Assembly (NCBI GenBank): GCA_034668825.1
Contig: JAXDOR010000081.1
Span: 1 to 30,094, forward strand
Reading direction: 5' to 3'
Source: CANKHA01 sp034668825
GTDB taxonomy: Bacteria > Pseudomonadota > Alphaproteobacteria > Rhizobiales > Xanthobacteraceae
Length of the DNA stretch: 30,094 bases
Position 1 is the first letter of the stretch. Each line of letters opens with the position of its first letter. Position numbers and translations under genes: made by a program. Of the stretch, positions 1 through 11,095 are shown one piece after another. The notes beneath the pieces were generated by a model that saw nothing but the letters and a program-made list of their open reading frames with translations, was not told the origin of the DNA and did no database searches.

Positions 1-976
<976 letters not shown>

Positions 977-1122
977 GCCGTCACCTTAGCCGCGCCGTCT
1001 TCGCCCGTCATGGTCTGGCCGGATTCATCCGTTTTGTCGGTTGGTTAAGTATTCGTCGATAATATGAGGGGATTGACATCGTGGCCTGGTGCCGACGCTG
1101 TATCTCGTCGAGGAGATCGGCC

Positions 1123-2334
1123 ATGTCCCGGATATCGCAGGCGGTTTTACGTTCGCCGCCGCGCTCAAAACGCCCCTGGATCGGAGTCGTGTTAGGCGCG
1201 CTGGCAGGCCTGCTTGCGGCCTGTTCCGGCCTGTCGACGACCGGCGACTTCGGGATTCCGGTGCAGCCGGGCGGCCCGCCGCAACCGGCCGATCAGATCG
1301 GCACCGGGCAAGTCAGAGTCGCATTGATCCTGCCGCTGTCGGCGGCCGCGAACGCGGGCGTGGCGGCGCAATCGATGAAGAACGCGGCGGAGATGGCGCT
1401 CGCCGAATTCAACAATCCCAATATCCAGCTTCTGGTGAAGGATGACGGCGGCAGCGCCGGCGGCGCGCAGCAGGCGGCGCAACAGGCAATCGGCGAAGGC
1501 GCCGAGATCATACTCGGCCCGCTGTTCGCGCAGTCGGTGGGCATCGTCGGGCAGCTTGCGCGCAGCCGCGGCGTTCCGGTCATCGCCTTTTCCACCGACA
1601 CCAGCGTTGCCGCGCGCGGAGTTTATCTTTTGAGTTTCCTGCCGGAGTCGGATGTCGAGCGCATCGTCGGTTATGCCGCCAGCAACGGCAAACGATCCTT
1701 CATCGGGCTGGTGCCGGACAATGCTTACGGCAGCGTCGTCGAGGCGGCATTCAAGCAAGCGGTCGCCGCCCGCAACGGACGCATCGTGGCGCTCGAGCGC
1801 TATCCGCTCGACAAGGCGGCGCGGCAAACGGCGATCGCGGCGGTGGCGCAGGCCGCGAGCCAAGCCGATGCGCTTTTCATTCCAGACGGCCCCGACGCCG
1901 CCGATATCGTTCAGGCTCTTACTGCGAGCGGCGCCAACGTCAAACGGCTGCAGCTTCTCGGCAGCGGCTTGTGGGAGGATGCCGGAGTGGCGGCGGCGCC
2001 ATCGCTGCAAGGCGCCTGGTATCCGGCGCCGGAGACAACTTCTTATCGCAACTTTGCCGGCCGTTACCGCAAGCGCTTCGGACAAGACCCGGTGCGCACG
2101 GCGACGCTGTCTTATGATGCCGTGGCGCTGATCGCCGCTTTGGTGAAGACGCAAGGGGCGCAGCGCTTCTCCGACGAGGTGCTGCTGAACGGTTCCGGCT
2201 TTTCCGGCATCGACGGCGTATTCCGCTTCCGCGCCGACGGCACCAATGAGCGGGGCTTGGCGGTGATGCGGCTCACGCCCTCGGGCGGCCAGCCGCTTGC
2301 TCCCGCGCCGCATTCCTTCGGCGGCGCCACCTAA
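1123..2334 (+). CDS. LppC/LpoA-family penicillin-binding protein activator, lipoprotein
   Basis: This is a 403-residue lipoprotein with a type 1 periplasmic-binding (Leu/Ile/Val-binding) fold. The start at 1123 is chosen because GAGGAG lies 7 nt upstream and it gives a proper signal peptide: a basic N-terminus, the hydrophobic GVVLGALAGLLAAC, and lipobox Cys at residue 34. A further in-frame start at 1081 would only add 14 residues. The mature part opens with VRVALILPLS and continues with ILGPLFAQSV and VPVIAFSTD, typical of the fold. In gammaproteobacteria LpoA activates PBP1A from the outer membrane. In alphaproteobacteria the homologues sit beside rsmI, but the partner is less certain. Family assignment is good; the exact role is inferred. 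Confidence 0.85.
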   Translation: MSRISQAVLRSPPRSKRPWIGVVLGALAGLLAACSGLSTTGDFGIPVQPGGPPQPADQIGTGQVRVALILPLSAAANAGVAAQSMKNAAEMALAEFNNPNIQLLVKDDGGSAGGAQQAAQQAIGEGAEIILGPLFAQSVGIVGQLARSRGVPVIAFSTDTSVAARGVYLLSFLPESDVERIVGYAASNGKRSFIGLVPDNAYGSVVEAAFKQAVAARNGRIVALERYPLDKAARQTAIAAVAQAASQADALFIPDGPDAADIVQALTASGANVKRLQLLGSGLWEDAGVAAAPSLQGAWYPAPETTSYRNFAGRYRKRFGQDPVRTATLSYDAVALIAALVKTQGAQRFSDEVLLNGSGFSGIDGVFRFRADGTNERGLAVMRLTPSGGQPLAPAPHSFGGAT

Positions 2335-2350
2335 TCCACGCGGTCGGCAG

Positions 2351-3100
2351 CTAAGGCGCGGCTTCCTGGACAATGTCGATATCGTGACGGTCGGCGCCCA
2401 CCATCATGGCGATGGTGTAGGTGCGTGGGCCGTCGGCGTCCCGGGTCGGCGCTGCCACATGCAGCGTCCCGCCGTACCACTCTCCCGGCATCAGCGTGTT
2501 GTCTTTCATGACATCGCGCTCCAGGATCGCGAGATTGGCCTGGCCTTCGGCGATCACCGCATCGGTCATTTTCTCGTTCTGGCGGAACGCGCGGTTCTGC
2601 GCGTTCGTCGCAGCGAGAGAACTATACGACGTTGTGTAGGACGTATGCGGGCCGGTGGCGGTGTATCTGGTCGTGGTGCGGTTGCTGTAACCGGCCTGGG
2701 ATGCCGAGGCACTATTGAGGCCGGCAACGGCACCAACGAGAACGGCTTCCACGACCTGCCGGGTCCGTTCCTCCGCAACCAGCTCCTCATAGGAAAAGAC
2801 TTTCAGCGCCACGGTTTGCGAGCCGGCTACTTGGGTCACCGCAACGTTCCTGACGACGAAATCGACCGGCGCCTTGGTCAGATTGCGGATGCCGACGACG
2901 AAAACCGGACGGCCCCCGGCCGCGATTTGCCGCGCGGCTGGCCGGATCAAAACAATGGAGTTGGCTTTCTGTGACACCAGCGCGGGACGGCCATCGCGCA
3001 CGAATGCTTGCTGCTGGGCCTTGGCTTGGAACCGCACGGTTTCCTGCTGCACGCAGGCCGAACACGACAACGCAAGTGCAATGAGCACTAACATACGCAT
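2351..3100 (-). CDS. Putative lipoprotein of unknown function
   Basis: I do not recognise a named family. The start at 3100 gives a short signal sequence (MRMLVLIALALSCSAC) with possible lipidation Cys at residue 13 or 16; neither fits a perfect lipobox. A G-rich tract lies just upstream as a possible ribosome site. The next part (about residues 30-95) looks like a beta-rich domain, with PVFVVGIRNLTKAPVDF suggesting an immunoglobulin-like strand pattern. Then comes a low-complexity Thr/Ser/Tyr-rich stretch (about 135-165). A further in-frame start at 3151 would place the signal peptide internally, so I reject it. It converges on the LppC-type gene with 16 bp between stops. It is 79 bp downstream of hemW on the same strand, so it could be cotranscribed with it. 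Confidence 0.75.
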   Translation of the reverse strand: MRMLVLIALALSCSACVQQETVRFQAKAQQQAFVRDGRPALVSQKANSIVLIRPAARQIAAGGRPVFVVGIRNLTKAPVDFVVRNVAVTQVAGSQTVALKVFSYEELVAEERTRQVVEAVLVGAVAGLNSASASQAGYSNRTTTRYTATGPHTSYTTSYSSLAATNAQNRAFRQNEKMTDAVIAEGQANLAILERDVMKDNTLMPGEWYGGTLHVAAPTRDADGPRTYTIAMMVGADRHDIDIVQEAAP

Positions 3101-3179
3101 GACGCTACCCCCCGTAGAAGAAATCCTCCTACAACTAAACCGCGAATGCAAGTGGATGGGAAGCGAGGGGAGCCCAGGT

Positions 3180-4337
3180 TTAAGCGGCTAAATCGGCAAC
3201 AACGGCGTCGAGTACGGGGAAACCGGCCTGGGTGACGCGCAGCCGTCCGCCAACGGTTTCCAGCGCGCCTTCGTCGTGCAAAATCGTGATCCGCTTCGGA
3301 TCGAGCTCGCGTCCGGCCAATGCCGCGTAGCGCAGCGGATCGATGCCTTCGGCGAGCCGAAGGCCCATCAGCAAAAATTCGTCGGCTTGTTCCTCGCGCA
3401 TTAGCGGCTCGTCAGTGACCAACCCATGGCCGAGCGACTCCACCCGCATCAACCAGGTCTCCGGCCGTTTTTCCGTGGCAGTCGCTTGGCGGACGCCATT
3501 GAGGTTAAGGCGCCCGTGAGCGCCGGGGCCGATACCGGCATATTCATGCCCGCGCCAATAAACGAGATTGTGCCGACACTCGCTGCCTGGCCGTGCATGG
3601 TTGGATACTTCATAGCCGGGCAGGCCGGCGGCGGCACAAATCTCTTGCGTGAGGTCGTAAAGCGTCCGGCCTAAGTCATCGTCGGGGATGACGAGCTTGC
3701 CGGCCTTTTGCAGAGCGTAAAACGGCGTCTCCGGCTCGATGGTCAGTTGATAGAGCGACAGATGCTCGGCGGCTTCGGCGATGGCGCGCTTGAGCTCCTC
3801 CGTCCAGGCCTGCGGCGTCTGCCGCGGCCGGGCATAGATCAGATCGAAGGAATAACGTTCGAAAATCGAGCGTGCGATGGCCACCGCGTCGAGCGCCTCT
3901 TGCGCCGAATGTAGCCGTCCCAGTTCCTTCAGCGCGGCATCGTCGAGCGCCTGCACCCCGAGCGAGACGCGATTGACGCCGGCTGCGCGATAGCCGCGAA
4001 AGCGCGTCGCCTCGACGCTGGTCGGATTGGCTTCCAGCGTCACCTCCACGTCGGGCGCCACGGTCGCTGCGATCCTCGACGCCATCGCCGCGCACTGGAC
4101 CGTGGCGGGCTGCATCAGCGATGGCGTGCCGCCGCCGAAGAAAATTGAGGATACTTGCCGGCCGGGAATGCGGGCGGCGGTGACCGCGATCTCGGAGGCG
4201 AAGGCGCGCACGAAGCGTGCCTCGTCGATGGGCATGTGGCGGACATGGCTGTTGAAGTCGCAATAGGGGCATTTCGACAGGCAGAACGGCCAATGCACAT
4301 AGACGCCGAAGGCTGGGTTGTTGCTATCGGCGCTCAA
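3180..4337 (-). CDS. hemW: Radical SAM heme chaperone HemW
   Basis: HemW is the radical-SAM protein once called oxygen-independent coproporphyrinogen oxidase-like; it binds heme and is thought to insert it into respiratory enzymes. The N-terminus reads FGVYVHWPFC followed by the cluster motif CLSKCPYC (CxxxCxxC). Then come FFGGGTPSLM, LEANPTSVE, RVSLGVQALDD and, later, a C-terminal HemN-like domain. I prefer the TTG at 4337, because GGAGG lies 6 nt upstream; this overlaps the end of rdgB by 14 bp. A GTG at 4373 would add 12 Ser/Arg/Pro-rich residues with no clear ribosome site. HemW lacks the N-terminal features of true HemN. It is the last clear member of the rph-rdgB-hemW operon. Confidence 0.92.
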   Translation of the reverse strand: MSADSNNPAFGVYVHWPFCLSKCPYCDFNSHVRHMPIDEARFVRAFASEIAVTAARIPGRQVSSIFFGGGTPSLMQPATVQCAAMASRIAATVAPDVEVTLEANPTSVEATRFRGYRAAGVNRVSLGVQALDDAALKELGRLHSAQEALDAVAIARSIFERYSFDLIYARPRQTPQAWTEELKRAIAEAAEHLSLYQLTIEPETPFYALQKAGKLVIPDDDLGRTLYDLTQEICAAAGLPGYEVSNHARPGSECRHNLVYWRGHEYAGIGPGAHGRLNLNGVRQATATEKRPETWLMRVESLGHGLVTDEPLMREEQADEFLLMGLRLAEGIDPLRYAALAGRELDPKRITILHDEGALETVGGRLRVTQAGFPVLDAVVADLAA

Positions 4338-4980
4338 GGCAGGCCTCCGCGAGCTTGAGGAAGGCGCGGGCACGATGCGACAGGCCCTTTCCTTTCGGCG
4401 GCAGGCCGTGTTTCTCGTCCGCGGTCATTTCGCCGAATGTCCGGTCATGACCGTGGGGCAGGAAAATGGGATCATAACCAAAACCAGCCGTTCCCCGCGC
4501 TGGCCAAACAACAGTGCCGTCGATGCGCCCCTCGAATTCCTCCACGTGCCCGTCCGGCCAGGCAACGCAAAGCGCGGAGACGAAATGCGCCCGGCGGTCA
4601 GCGGCATTGCGTTCGCGCAGCATGGTCTCGATCTTTTTCATCGCTCCCGCGAAATCCTTATCAGGTCCCGCCCAGCGAGCGGAGTGAATGCCCGGTGCAC
4701 CGTCGAGCGCATCGACCGCAAGACCGGAATCATCGGCAAAAGCCGGCAGTCCCGAAGCTATGGTGGCGGCGACCGCCTTGATTCGCGCATTCTCGCGAAA
4801 GCTTGCGCCGGTCTCCTCCGGCTCGGCAAGCCCAAGCTCGCCGGCGGAGACCGCGTCGATGCCGTAGGGCGCGAGTAGGTCGCGCAATTCGCGCAACTTG
4901 CCCGGGTTATGCGTAGCGATCACTAGGCGGCCAGTGATGGGGCGGTGCGCCGGGGCCTCTGCGGCGGCGCTGTGGCTCAC
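4324..4980 (-). CDS. rdgB: XTP/dITP diphosphatase (Ham1/RdgB family)
   Basis: This enzyme hydrolyses the non-canonical nucleotides XTP, dITP and ITP to monophosphate and pyrophosphate, keeping them out of DNA and RNA. At 218 residues it is near the usual length, with a short N-terminal extension. Motifs are LVIATHNPGKLRE (about 19-31), FADDSGLAVDALDGAPGIHSARW (seen in two parts, about 81-103), GYDPIF and a C-terminal SHRARA, all diagnostic of the Ham1 fold. The GTG start at 4980 overlaps the rph stop (GTGA arrangement), and its own end overlaps the hemW start, implying translational coupling. Order rph-rdgB-hemW divergent from hrcA is common in alphaproteobacteria. Confidence 0.95.
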   Translation of the reverse strand: MSHSAAAEAPAHRPITGRLVIATHNPGKLRELRDLLAPYGIDAVSAGELGLAEPEETGASFRENARIKAVAATIASGLPAFADDSGLAVDALDGAPGIHSARWAGPDKDFAGAMKKIETMLRERNAADRRAHFVSALCVAWPDGHVEEFEGRIDGTVVWPARGTAGFGYDPIFLPHGHDRTFGEMTADEKHGLPPKGKGLSHRARAFLKLAEACLERR

Positions 4981-5690
4981 ATCACCGCCATTTTTTGCAA
5001 GTTGACCAACTTGTCGATGCCTTTGCGTGCCAGCGCCAGCAAAGCCAGGAACTGCTCCTCGGAAAACGGGACCTTTTCCGCAGTGCCTTGGATCTCGACG
5101 ATATTGCCGGTGCCGGTCATGACGAAATTGGCGTCGGTGTCGGCCTCCGAGTCCTCGGCATAGTCGAGGTCGAGCACCGCCAGCCCTTTGCAGACGCCGC
5201 AGGAGATCGCCGCCAGATGATCGCGCATCGGTTCGCCGCGCGTTATCTCGCGTGTCTTCATCCAGGCGACGCAGTCATGCAGGGCAACCCAACCGCCGGT
5301 GATCGCGGCGGTGCGGGTGCCGCCGTCGGCCTGGATGACATCGCAGTCGATGGTGATCTGCCGTTCGCCCAGGGCTTCGAGATTAACCACCGTGCGCAGC
5401 GAGCGGCCAATCAGCCGTTGGATTTCCACCGTGCGGCCACTCTGCTTGCCTGCGGATGCTTCGCGCCGCGTACGCTCGGACGTGGCGCGCGGCAACATGC
5501 CGTATTCGGCGGTGATCCAGCCGCGGCCTTGGCCCTTCATCCACGGCGGCAGCCGGTCTTCAAGCGTGGCCGTCACCAGCACATGAGTGTCGCCGAATTT
5601 CACGAAACACGAGCCTTCCGCGTATTTGACGACGCCGCGCTCAAGTGAAACGGCGCGCAGCTCGTCAGGCTGTCGGCGGCTAGGCCGCAT
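4977..5690 (-). CDS. rph: Ribonuclease PH
   Basis: RNase PH is a phosphorolytic 3'-to-5' exoribonuclease that trims tRNA 3' ends. At 237 residues it matches the family length. It starts MRPSRRQPDELR, with the typical N-terminal motif, followed by GSCFVKFGDTHVLVTAT, the arginine-rich phosphate-site stretch ATSERTRREAS, LIGRSLR, and DCDVIQADGGTRTAAI. The C-terminal SEADTDANFVMTG and EIQGTAEKVPFSEEQ are also intact. It is the first gene of the minus-strand rph-rdgB-hemW group and is divergent from hrcA, with about 135 bp between the starts that must hold both promoters. Confidence 0.97.
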   Translation of the reverse strand: MRPSRRQPDELRAVSLERGVVKYAEGSCFVKFGDTHVLVTATLEDRLPPWMKGQGRGWITAEYGMLPRATSERTRREASAGKQSGRTVEIQRLIGRSLRTVVNLEALGERQITIDCDVIQADGGTRTAAITGGWVALHDCVAWMKTREITRGEPMRDHLAAISCGVCKGLAVLDLDYAEDSEADTDANFVMTGTGNIVEIQGTAEKVPFSEEQFLALLALARKGIDKLVNLQKMAVM

Positions 5691-5827
5691 GTCTATCTCC
5701 AGGTTAAGGCGCCGCGCGCCCTTGAGCCAAGCTTTTAGGTGGCGGGGCGGTAACCGACAAGGGCGTATTTGACTTGCGTTCCGGCGCGCGGAATGGACAA
5801 CTCTAAGGGCAGGCCGGGAGAAATTTG

Positions 5828-6910
5828 GTGTCTCACGACGTTCCCATCGGCACGACCCAGGTGAGCCTCGCGCAGCTCAACGAGCGCTCGCGCGAGATTT
5901 TTCGTCATATCGTCGAAAGCTATCTCACTACCGGCGAGCCGGTGGGCTCACGCAACATTTCGCGCATCATCCCGATGACGCTGTCGCCGGCCTCGGTGCG
6001 CAACGTGATGTCGGATCTGGAGCAGCTTGGTCTGGTCTATGCGCCGCATACTTCGGCGGGGCGGCGGCCAACCGAACTGGGGCTGCGGTTCTTCGTCGAC
6101 GCCTTGATGCAAATCGGCGACGTCACCGAGCAGGAGCGGCGCGCCATCGAGGCGCAGGTCGCCGCCGCCGGGACGGCGAAGTCGGTCGAGGCGGTGCTGA
6201 CCGAGGCTTCAACGCTGCTCTCCGGGCTGACACGCTCGGCGGGCGTCGTGCTCGCCGCGAAAGTGAATGTGCGGCTCAAGCATATCGAATTCGTGCGGCT
6301 GGAGCCCGAGCGCGCGCTGGCCGTGCTCGTCGCCGAAGACGGCCAGGTGGAAAATCGTGTGCTCGCTGTTCCCGCCGGGCTGCCGACCTCTGCGCTGACG
6401 GAGGCGAGCAATTTCCTCAACGCCCAAATTCGCGGCAAGACATTGGCGGACGCCAAGGCGGATCTCGAACGCGCCCTGGAAGCGAGCAAGGCCGAACTCG
6501 ATCAGCTCACGCACAAGATCATCGCCGCCGGTCTTGCCAGCTGGTCCGGGGGAGAGAATGAGGACCGGCAACTGATCGTGCGCGGCCACTCGAATCTGCT
6601 CGACGATCTAAAGGCGCTCGACGATCTTGAGCGGGTGCGGATGTTGTTCGACGATCTGGAAACCAAGCGCGGCGTCGCCGATCTGCTCGGCCGCGCCGAG
6701 CGGGCAGAGGGCGTGCGCATCTTCATCGGATCGGAGAACAAACTGTTCTCCCTGTCCGGCTCCTCCACCGTTATTGCGCCCTATCACGATGCCGCGGGCC
6801 GTATCGTCGGCGTCATCGGCGTCATCGGGCCGACGCGGCTCAATTATGCGCGGGTGATCCCGATGGTGGACTATACCGCCAAGGTGGTGAGCAAGCTGCT
6901 TGGCGGGTAA
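5828..6910 (+). CDS. hrcA: Heat-inducible transcription repressor HrcA
   Basis: HrcA represses class I heat-shock genes by binding the CIRCE inverted repeat and depends on GroEL for activity. The protein is about 360 residues. The N-terminal winged helix includes LNERSREIFRHIVESYL, GEPVGSRNIS and the DNA-binding stretch SPASVRNVMSDLEQLG, followed by the TSAGRRPT signature. The C-terminal GAF-like domain ends with IGSENKLFSLSGSSTVIAPY and GVIGVIGPTRLNYARVIPMVDYTA, both typical. I take the GTG at 5828, with GGGAG 7 nt upstream; TTG at 5825 is adjacent and equally open. I see no CIRCE element in this window, so its target (usually groESL) is probably elsewhere. Confidence 0.96.
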   Translation: MSHDVPIGTTQVSLAQLNERSREIFRHIVESYLTTGEPVGSRNISRIIPMTLSPASVRNVMSDLEQLGLVYAPHTSAGRRPTELGLRFFVDALMQIGDVTEQERRAIEAQVAAAGTAKSVEAVLTEASTLLSGLTRSAGVVLAAKVNVRLKHIEFVRLEPERALAVLVAEDGQVENRVLAVPAGLPTSALTEASNFLNAQIRGKTLADAKADLERALEASKAELDQLTHKIIAAGLASWSGGENEDRQLIVRGHSNLLDDLKALDDLERVRMLFDDLETKRGVADLLGRAERAEGVRIFIGSENKLFSLSGSSTVIAPYHDAAGRIVGVIGVIGPTRLNYARVIPMVDYTAKVVSKLLGG

Positions 6911-6916
6911 GCCCCG

Positions 6917-6948
6917 CTTGATTTTTATCCCCTGAAGCCTGATATCCG
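6917..6948 (+). promoter_or_regulatory. Candidate RpoH (sigma-32) promoter of grpE
   Basis: CTTG at 6917-6920 is followed after 18 nt by CTGATATCCG at 6939-6948. This fits the alphaproteobacterial RpoH consensus CTTG-N17/18-CYTATNTNNG with one mismatch in the -10 part. It sits between the hrcA stop and the grpE start at a suitable distance. Transcription start is not proven. Confidence 0.5.
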
Positions 6949-6974
6949 GGCCACTGCAAGCTAACGGGAACAGT

Positions 6975-7589
6975 ATGATGACGGACACGACCGCGCGCGC
7001 CTCCAATGAGGCTGCAGCCGAGCCCGAGCAGACGCCGCCAACGGCACCGGACAACGAGACCGCGCCAACCGATCCGTTGGTCGCCGCGGTTCGGGAATCC
7101 GCGGAACTCAAAGACAAGCTCCTGCGCGCGCTGGCCGAGATGGAAAATCTGCGCCGGCGGACCGAGCGCGAGGTTGCCGACGCGCGTTTCTATGGCATCG
7201 CCGCATTCGCCCGCGAGGTTCTCGGCATCGCCGACAATATGCAGCGTGCGCTGGAAGCCGCGCAGCAGGAGTTGCGCGGCACCTCCGATCCCGGCGCAAA
7301 GACGTTACTAGAGGGCATCGAGCTCACCGAGCGCGAGTTGCTCAAGGTACTGGAGAAGAACGGCGTCAAGAAATTCGAGCCGCAAGGCGAAAAGTTCGAC
7401 GCCAATCTTCACCAGGCTATGTACGAGGTGCCTGATGCATCGGTGCCGTCCGGTACGGTCGTCCAGGTGATCCAGCCCGGCTACATGATCGGTGAGCGGA
7501 TGTTGCGCCCGGCACTCGTCGCTGTGGCGAAAGGCGCTCCCAAGGCAGCGGCCAGTACGCCGCCGCAGGGTCCGCCGGACGCGGCTTAG
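6975..7589 (+). CDS. grpE: Nucleotide exchange factor GrpE
   Basis: GrpE releases ADP from DnaK and acts as a thermosensor. The 204-residue protein has an acidic, disordered N-terminus rich in Ala, Thr and Pro (1-40), then a long dimerising helix containing LLRALAEMENLRRRTEREV. Next come GIAAFAREVLGIADNMQRAL, a linker, and the beta domain FEPQGEKFDANLHQAMYEV with VVQVIQPGYMIGERMLRPALV. These are the family hallmarks. Two ATGs in tandem (6975 and 6978) are both possible starts. Downstream of hrcA in the same direction, 64 bp apart. Confidence 0.97.
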   Translation: MMTDTTARASNEAAAEPEQTPPTAPDNETAPTDPLVAAVRESAELKDKLLRALAEMENLRRRTEREVADARFYGIAAFAREVLGIADNMQRALEAAQQELRGTSDPGAKTLLEGIELTERELLKVLEKNGVKKFEPQGEKFDANLHQAMYEVPDASVPSGTVVQVIQPGYMIGERMLRPALVAVAKGAPKAAASTPPQGPPDAA

Positions 7590-7664
7590 GCGACCACGGA
7601 GTAAGTTGTTAACGCTTCGTTTGATGCGGCCACTCTCCTCCCTCGCGAATTCTTGATCGTCTGC

Positions 7665-7695
7665 CTTGCGGCCCAAAACGGCCCTCCTATATGAG
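7665..7695 (+). promoter_or_regulatory. RpoH (sigma-32) promoter of dnaK
   Basis: CTTG at 7665-7668, a 17-nt spacer, then CCTATATGAG at 7686-7695. The -10 part matches the alphaproteobacterial RpoH consensus CYTATNTNNG at every position. It lies about 130 bp ahead of the dnaK ATG, giving an mRNA leader of roughly 120 nt. The rest of the 7590-7825 gap shows no convincing gene. Confidence 0.75.
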
Positions 7696-7825
7696 CCAAG
7701 GCGCCGCGTTAGGCGGTGAAATGAGTGTGGGGGTCGGACCAGGGAGCTGCGCGGTCGAACCGCGGGGATGTTCATCCGGGCGCCGAAAGGGCCAGCCGAC
7801 CTGCCGTAAAAGAGAGGAAGTAATC

Positions 7826-9745
<1,920 letters not shown>

Positions 9746-9773
9746 TCCTCACAGCATGCCGCGTAATCAACAA

Positions 9774-9853
9774 TATGCGTCCCCCCCGGGCTTGACCCGG
9801 GGGTCCATCTTTTTGGAAAAGCGATGGATGGCCGGATCAAGCCCGGCCATGAC
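9774..9853. repeat. Intergenic palindromic repeat between dnaK and dnaJ
   Basis: Two hairpins lie in the dnaK-dnaJ gap. The first pairs CCCCCGGG with CCCGGGGG around CTTGA. The second pairs ATGGCCGG with CCGGCCAT around a 7-nt loop, ending in CCATGACG. The inner pieces CCATC and GATGG also pair, making a bipartite mosaic. The same CCCGG/CCATGACG type occurs at 11716-11803 and 15240-15330. It resembles REP/BIME-type elements of Rhizobiales. It could also act as an mRNA hairpin that lowers dnaJ relative to dnaK. Confidence 0.75.
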
Positions 9854-9875
9854 GAACGCCGGGAACTGACGCGCC

Positions 9876-11015
9876 ATGTCCAAGCGCGACTATTATGAAA
9901 TCTTGGGCGTTGCGCGCGGCGCAAGCGACGCAGACCTCAAGGCTGCCTTTCGCAAGCTCGCCATGCAGCATCATCCGGATCGCAATCCCGGCGACAGCGA
10001 TTGCGAACACAAATTCAAGGAACTCAACGAAGCTTACGAGATCCTGAAAGACCCGGAAAAGCGGGCGGCCTACGAACGGTTCGGCCACGCCTTCGAACAG
10101 GGTAACGGCCGTGGGGCAGGGTTCGACGCCGGCTTCGCGTCCTCCTTCTCCGACATCTTCGAAGACCTGTTCGGCATGGGCGGCGGCCGTCGCGGCCGCG
10201 GCTCGGGCCGCGAGCGCGGCGGCGATCTACGCTACAATATGGAAATCACCCTCGAAGAAGCCTATGCCGGCAAAGCCGCGCAAGTCCGCATTCCTACCTC
10301 GGTAACCTGCGAAGGTTGCTCCGGCACGGGAGCAAAAACCGGCACCAATCCTAAGCCCTGTCCGACCTGTGGCGGGCAAGGCAACATCCGTCACGCTCAA
10401 GGCTTCTTCACCCTGGAGCGGACCTGTCCGGCCTGCCACGGGCGCGGTCAGGTCATCGACAATCCGTGTCCATCTTGCGCCGGTTCCGGGCGGGTGACGC
10501 GCGAGCGCATGCTGTCGGTCAATATCCCGGCGGGCGTGGAAGATGGCACCCGTATCCGCCTCGCCGGCGAAGGGGAAGCCGGCGTCCGCGGCGGACCGGC
10601 CGGCGATCTCTACATCTTCCTGTCGCTTGCCTCCCACGCCTTCTTCCAACGCGATGGCGCCGATCTGCATTGCCGGGCGCCGATCTCGATGGTCACCGCT
10701 TCCTTGGGCGGAGAATTCGAAGTGCCGACCATCGAGGGCGGCAAGACGCGGGTGAAAGTTCCCGAAGGAACTCAGTCGGGACGCCGGTTCCGGCTTACCG
10801 GCAAGGGGATGCCGGTATTGCGCTCGAAGCAGACTGGCGACCTCTATGTCCAAGTCGTGGTCGAGACTCCGCAGAAACTCACTAAGCGGCAGCGGGAGTT
10901 GATGCGTGAATTCCAGAAGCTTTCGTCGGAGGAAACTCATCCCGAATCCGCGGGTTTTTTCACCAAAGTGAAGGAGTTTTTCGACGGCCTCGGCGGAACT
11001 CCCAATTCCTCCTGA
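9876..11015 (+). CDS. dnaJ: Co-chaperone DnaJ (Hsp40)
   Basis: DnaJ delivers substrates to DnaK and stimulates its ATPase. It is 379 residues with all domains of a type I J-protein: J domain at about 4-70 with the HPD motif at 33-35, a short Gly/Phe- and Gly/Arg-rich linker, and the zinc domain with four CxxCxGxG repeats (CEGCSGTG, CPTCGGQG, CPACHGRG, CPSCAGSG). The C-terminal substrate domains carry VNIPAGVEDGTRIRLAGEGEAG. GATCTCAAG-rich codon use matches neighbours. Start ATG at 9876. It follows dnaK after a 130-bp gap holding a palindromic repeat, and may be read from the dnaK promoter. Confidence 0.99.
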   Translation: MSKRDYYEILGVARGASDADLKAAFRKLAMQHHPDRNPGDSDCEHKFKELNEAYEILKDPEKRAAYERFGHAFEQGNGRGAGFDAGFASSFSDIFEDLFGMGGGRRGRGSGRERGGDLRYNMEITLEEAYAGKAAQVRIPTSVTCEGCSGTGAKTGTNPKPCPTCGGQGNIRHAQGFFTLERTCPACHGRGQVIDNPCPSCAGSGRVTRERMLSVNIPAGVEDGTRIRLAGEGEAGVRGGPAGDLYIFLSLASHAFFQRDGADLHCRAPISMVTASLGGEFEVPTIEGGKTRVKVPEGTQSGRRFRLTGKGMPVLRSKQTGDLYVQVVVETPQKLTKRQRELMREFQKLSSEETHPESAGFFTKVKEFFDGLGGTPNSS

Positions 11016-11017
11016 CG

Positions 11018-11047
11018 CTTGACCATAGCTCCCGCCCGCTATACCCG
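11018..11047 (+). promoter_or_regulatory. Weak promoter candidate ahead of the PmtA-like gene
   Basis: TTGACC at 11019-11024 and TATACC at 11040-11045, 15 nt apart, resemble sigma-70 boxes with a short spacer. The same stretch also partly fits an RpoH site (CTTG ... CTAT). It lies just after dnaJ and about 50 bp before the next gene. Evidence is only by eye. Confidence 0.3.
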
Positions 11048-11095
11048 TGGGCATAGGCTGCGCGACCGTTTTGTCCTTAGTCCTTTGTCCTCATC

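Noticed and set aside
1192..2373. 393-codon minus-strand frame opposite the LppC-type gene
   Set aside because: Arg/Gly/Ala-rich shadow with no recognisable domain; the plus frame has a signal peptide and a known fold.
5691..5827. Possible CIRCE element between rph and hrcA
   Set aside because: No TTAGCACTC or GAGTGCTAA-like arms found by eye.
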